NCBI GenBank assembly: GCA_009925045.1 | Contig: RFQK01000076.1 | Location: forward strand, 1-7,234 | Length of the DNA stretch: 7,234 bases | DNA from: Methylococcaceae bacterium | Lineage (GTDB): Bacteria; Pseudomonadota; Gammaproteobacteria; Methylococcales; Methylomonadaceae | Direction: 5' to 3' | Shown here: positions 5,322-7,234 of the stretch, one piece after another | How positions within the stretch are numbered: position 1 is the first letter of the stretch | How the letters are laid out: every line of letters starts with the position of its first letter | Program-made: the position numbers and the translations under genes | Notes under the pieces: generated by a model | The model's input: the letters and a program-made list of their open reading frames with translations, nothing else | Database searches by the model: none | What the model was told of the DNA's origin: nothing

Positions 5322-5765
5322 ATGAAACGTTTTCATATCCACCTCGCCGTCGAGGACTTACAGCAAAACATCGCTTTCTACAGCGCCTTATTCGGAACTG
5401 AACCCAGCGTGATTTATGACGACTACGCGAAATGGATGCTCAACGACCCACGCATCAATTTCGCGATTTCCAGCCGGAATCGACAAGCCGGACTGGATCA
5501 TCTAGGGATTCAGGTCGAATCGGAATCTGAATTGGAGGATGTGCAGCAGATTTTAAAGGGTGCGGCATTACCGATGATCGAGCAGAAGCAATCGGCCTGT
5601 TGCTATGCCGAGTCTGATAAATACTGGACGGTGGACCCGCAAGGCATCCCCTGGGAAGCCTTCCATTCGCTAAAAAGCATTCCGACATTTGGCAAGAATT
5701 CCGGTTTACCTTCTGTTCAGAACGACTCCTGTTGCAGTCCATCGTCAAACTGCTGCCCATCCTGA
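5322..5765 (+). CDS. arsI: ArsI/CadI-family vicinal-oxygen-chelate metalloenzyme, possible C-As lyase
   Basis: From the ATG at 5322 the product has 147 residues; an in-frame ATG two codons earlier (5316) is equally possible and neither has a good ribosome site. It is a single-chain VOC (glyoxalase/dioxygenase fold) protein starting MKRFHIHLAVEDL. Probable Fe(II) ligands are an N-terminal His of the HIH motif, the His of LDHLGIQV (about residue 60) and the Glu of IPWEAFH (about 112). The vicinal cysteines in QSACCYAESDKYW correspond to the CC pair that binds trivalent organoarsenicals in characterised ArsI. ArsI cleaves methyl-As(III) and aromatic As(III) C-As bonds to give As(III), which Acr3 can export. 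Relatives are also called CadI (cadmium-induced), so the substrate is inferred. The C-terminus adds a CC-x5-CC tail outside the VOC fold. It sits between arsC and acr3 with gaps of about 20 bp. Confidence 0.85.
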   Translation: MKRFHIHLAVEDLQQNIAFYSALFGTEPSVIYDDYAKWMLNDPRINFAISSRNRQAGLDHLGIQVESESELEDVQQILKGAALPMIEQKQSACCYAESDKYWTVDPQGIPWEAFHSLKSIPTFGKNSGLPSVQNDSCCSPSSNCCPS

Positions 5766-5786
5766 TTTTTTATCTGAGTGTTCACC

Positions 5787-6839
5787 ATGAATCAGCCGCT
5801 TTGCCCGAATCCGCGATTATCGTTTCTAGATCGTTTTTTGACGCTATGGATTTTTATTGCCATGTTGATTGGGGTTGGTGTGGGATTCTCGTTACCCGAT
5901 CAGATCAATCAATTCAACAACGCAGTTTCGGTCGGCACGACCAATATTCCGATCGCGATTGGGCTGATCCTGATGATGTATCCACCGCTAGCCAAGGTGC
6001 AATACGAAGGGTTGGGCGATGTGTTTCGCAACTGGCGAGTATTAGGGTTGTCGCTGGTTCAGAACTGGATCATTGGGCCAATACTGATGTTTGGATTGGC
6101 CATTGTGTTTTTGCGCGATTATCCAGAATACATGACCGGTTTGATTATGATCGGTCTAGCTCGCTGTATTGCCATGGTGATCGTCTGGAATGAACTGGCA
6201 CGCGGAGACAACCAATACTGTGCCGCTTTGGTAGCATTTAATAGTGTGTTTCAAGTGCTGTTTTTCAGTATCTATGCTTGGGTTTTTGTAACCGTATTGC
6301 CGCCATTGTTTGGCTTGCAAGGCAGCCTAGTGACCGTAACCATAATCGATATTGCCAAGAGCGTGTTTATTTACCTGGGCATACCATTCATTGCCGGTTT
6401 CACTACACGATGGGTGTTGGTGAAAGCCAAAGGCAAGGTTTGGTATCAGCAGCAGTTTGTCCCGAAAATCAGCCCCATGACCTTGATGGCCTTGCTGTTT
6501 ACGATTGTGGTGATGTTTTCACTTAAAGGCGAACTGATTGTGCAGTTGCCATTGGACGTGTTGCATATTGCTGTGCCGTTATTATTCTATTTTGTGATCA
6601 TGTTCTTAGTCAGCTTCATAATGGGCAAATTGATTGGCGCAGATTACGGTCAAACTACCACGCTGGCATTTACAGCGGCCAGCAACAATTTCGAACTAGC
6701 AATCGCTGTCTCGGTGGCGGTATTCGGGATCAATAGCGGTGCCGCCTTTGCGGCGGTCATTGGACCATTGATCGAGGTACCTGTGATGGTGGCTTTGGTT
6801 AATGTAGCATTATGGCTTCAAAATCGAATTTATTCTTGA
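5787..6839 (+). CDS. acr3: Acr3-type arsenite efflux permease
   Basis: This 350-residue inner-membrane protein of the bile/arsenite/riboflavin transporter superfamily exports As(III) using the proton gradient. About ten hydrophobic segments are visible. The two functional signatures are present: [19 protein letters not shown] with C127, and [14 protein letters not shown] with E303. These align with the Cys129 and Glu305 shown to be needed in Alkaliphilus metalliredigens Acr3, with the same offset of two. It belongs to the Acr3 family, not the unrelated ArsB family. The ATG at 5787 is preferred; a GTG three codons earlier (5778) is in frame. A weak GAG-containing site lies about 8 bases upstream. 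It is the last gene of the operon, 21 bp after arsI and convergent with the gene at 6881. No clear terminator hairpin follows. Confidence 0.95.
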   Translation: MNQPLCPNPRLSFLDRFLTLWIFIAMLIGVGVGFSLPDQINQFNNAVSVGTTNIPIAIGLILMMYPPLAKVQYEGLGDVFRNWRVLGLSLVQNWIIGPILMFGLAIVFLRDYPEYMTGLIMIGLARCIAMVIVWNELARGDNQYCAALVAFNSVFQVLFFSIYAWVFVTVLPPLFGLQGSLVTVTIIDIAKSVFIYLGIPFIAGFTTRWVLVKAKGKVWYQQQFVPKISPMTLMALLFTIVVMFSLKGELIVQLPLDVLHIAVPLLFYFVIMFLVSFIMGKLIGADYGQTTTLAFTAASNNFELAIAVSVAVFGINSGAAFAAVIGPLIEVPVMVALVNVALWLQNRIYS

Positions 6840-6880
6840 TGCCTTACCAATAGATTTAATCTCTTAAGCAGACATAGGCC

Positions 6881-7234
6881 TCAACGCACCACATTGCCCG
6901 CATGCAGTGTTTTAAACTCCATAATGATCAATTCAACAAATCGATCACGATCTTCTGCATCAACCAAATCGGGGATTATTAGACAAATATTCTCAACAGT
7001 TGCCGATTTGCCAGATTTGATTAGGGTTGCAATTGTGTCACTCAACTGCAATCGGTAACGGAGTCGAAAAGTATCAGGCGGCACTAAGTGTTGATGGACT
7101 GCGACATATTGTTGGCATGATCTTTCGTAAGCCCAGATAAAGACATCCCGCAACAATTCCACCCGATTGAGCTCATAAATTGACAAAAAAACGATTGGCG
7201 AAGATATTAAAACGGTGCAATTCGGTTGGCCTCT
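6881..7234 (-). CDS. C-terminal part of a Fic-family protein, open to the right edge, possibly decayed
   Basis: The minus-strand frame is open from the window edge to a TGA at 6881-6883, giving about 117 residues with no start needed inside the window. The internal TTG at 7186 is not a credible start. The segment YELNRVELLRDVFIWAYERS, followed by DTFRLRYR and a helical end with DRDRFVELI and LHAGN, resembles the C-terminal region of a group of proteobacterial Fic-domain proteins as I remember them. The Fic catalytic motif (HxFxxGN) would lie upstream, outside the window. Relatives usually continue for ten or more residues past the LHxGN segment. Here the frame stops after GNVVR, and the codons beyond the TGA read GLCLLK, which may be a mutated continuation. 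The gene is convergent with acr3 and 41 bp from it, and is probably unrelated to the ars operon. It could be intact, shortened or a pseudogene. Confidence 0.6.
   Translation of the reverse strand, partial: RGQPNCTVLISSPIVFLSIYELNRVELLRDVFIWAYERSCQQYVAVHQHLVPPDTFRLRYRLQLSDTIATLIKSGKSATVENICLIIPDLVDAEDRDRFVELIIMEFKTLHAGNVVR

Noticed and set aside
5455..5760. 101-residue minus-strand open frame opposite arsI.
   Set aside because: Opposite a gene with clear VOC-family motifs; the translation is Arg/Ser/Pro-rich and matches nothing recognisable.
5732..6526. Two plus-strand frames (5732-6193 and 6278-6526) overlapping the end of arsI and acr3.
   Set aside because: Both are in the same shifted frame relative to acr3, whose own frame carries the conserved Cys and Glu motifs. 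They read as frame-shadow sequence of a membrane protein gene.
6852..6862. AGATT-T-AATCT dyad between acr3 and the convergent gene, considered as a bidirectional terminator.
   Set aside because: It is too short, AT-only in most of the stem and without a loop; termination here is not supported.

Overview
The window reads as chromosomal DNA from a gammaproteobacterium of moderate G+C. The HslVU genes, the Acr3-type arsenite operon and the style of the small secreted proteins would fit a Methylococcales-like methanotroph. That placement is an impression from protein flavour only; no rRNA or other taxonomic marker is present.

Left part (1-597, minus strand): the ATP-dependent protease pair hslV-hslU, with only the first 12 complete codons of hslU inside the window. 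A 159 bp divergent intergenic region (598-756) separates it from the plus-strand genes. It carries plausible but unproven promoter elements in both directions.

Middle part (757-4295, all plus strand): an exported small protein with two cysteines (757-1218); a CorA-family divalent cation channel with an extra N-terminal MgtE_N-like helical domain (1313-2521); a PfkB-family sugar kinase, probably fructokinase, whose start lies 3 bp after the channel's stop (2525-3406); then two small exported proteins of unknown function (3453-3800 and 3888-4295). The promoter region of the channel/kinase pair has an AT-rich inverted repeat enclosing a -10-like hexamer.

Right part (4397-6839, plus strand): a compact arsenic resistance operon, arsR - arsC - arsI/cadI-like - acr3, with gaps of about 20 bp. 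ArsR carries a C-terminal CC-x5-CC cysteine cluster, a type of As(III) site known from Acidithiobacillus ArsR. ArsC would reduce arsenate to arsenite, Acr3 would export arsenite, and the vicinal-oxygen-chelate protein may be a C-As lyase (ArsI) or a related metal(loid) resistance enzyme. arsR has a perfect TATAAT ending 6 bp before its ATG and no Shine-Dalgarno, so a leaderless or nearly leaderless mRNA is predicted. A short palindrome fills the space just upstream of the -10, as expected for autorepression.

Right edge (6881-7234, minus strand, convergent with acr3): the C-terminal part of a Fic-family protein, open to the window edge. It appears to end earlier than its relatives and may be a decaying remnant.

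I see no tRNA, rRNA, CRISPR array, insertion sequence or attachment site, and no gene-free stretch over 300 bp. I found no strong case for a wholly new system. The most interesting items are the putative leaderless arsR promoter/operator, the paired cysteine tails in ArsR and ArsI, the MgtE_N-CorA fusion coupled to a sugar kinase, and the uncharacterised exported proteins.
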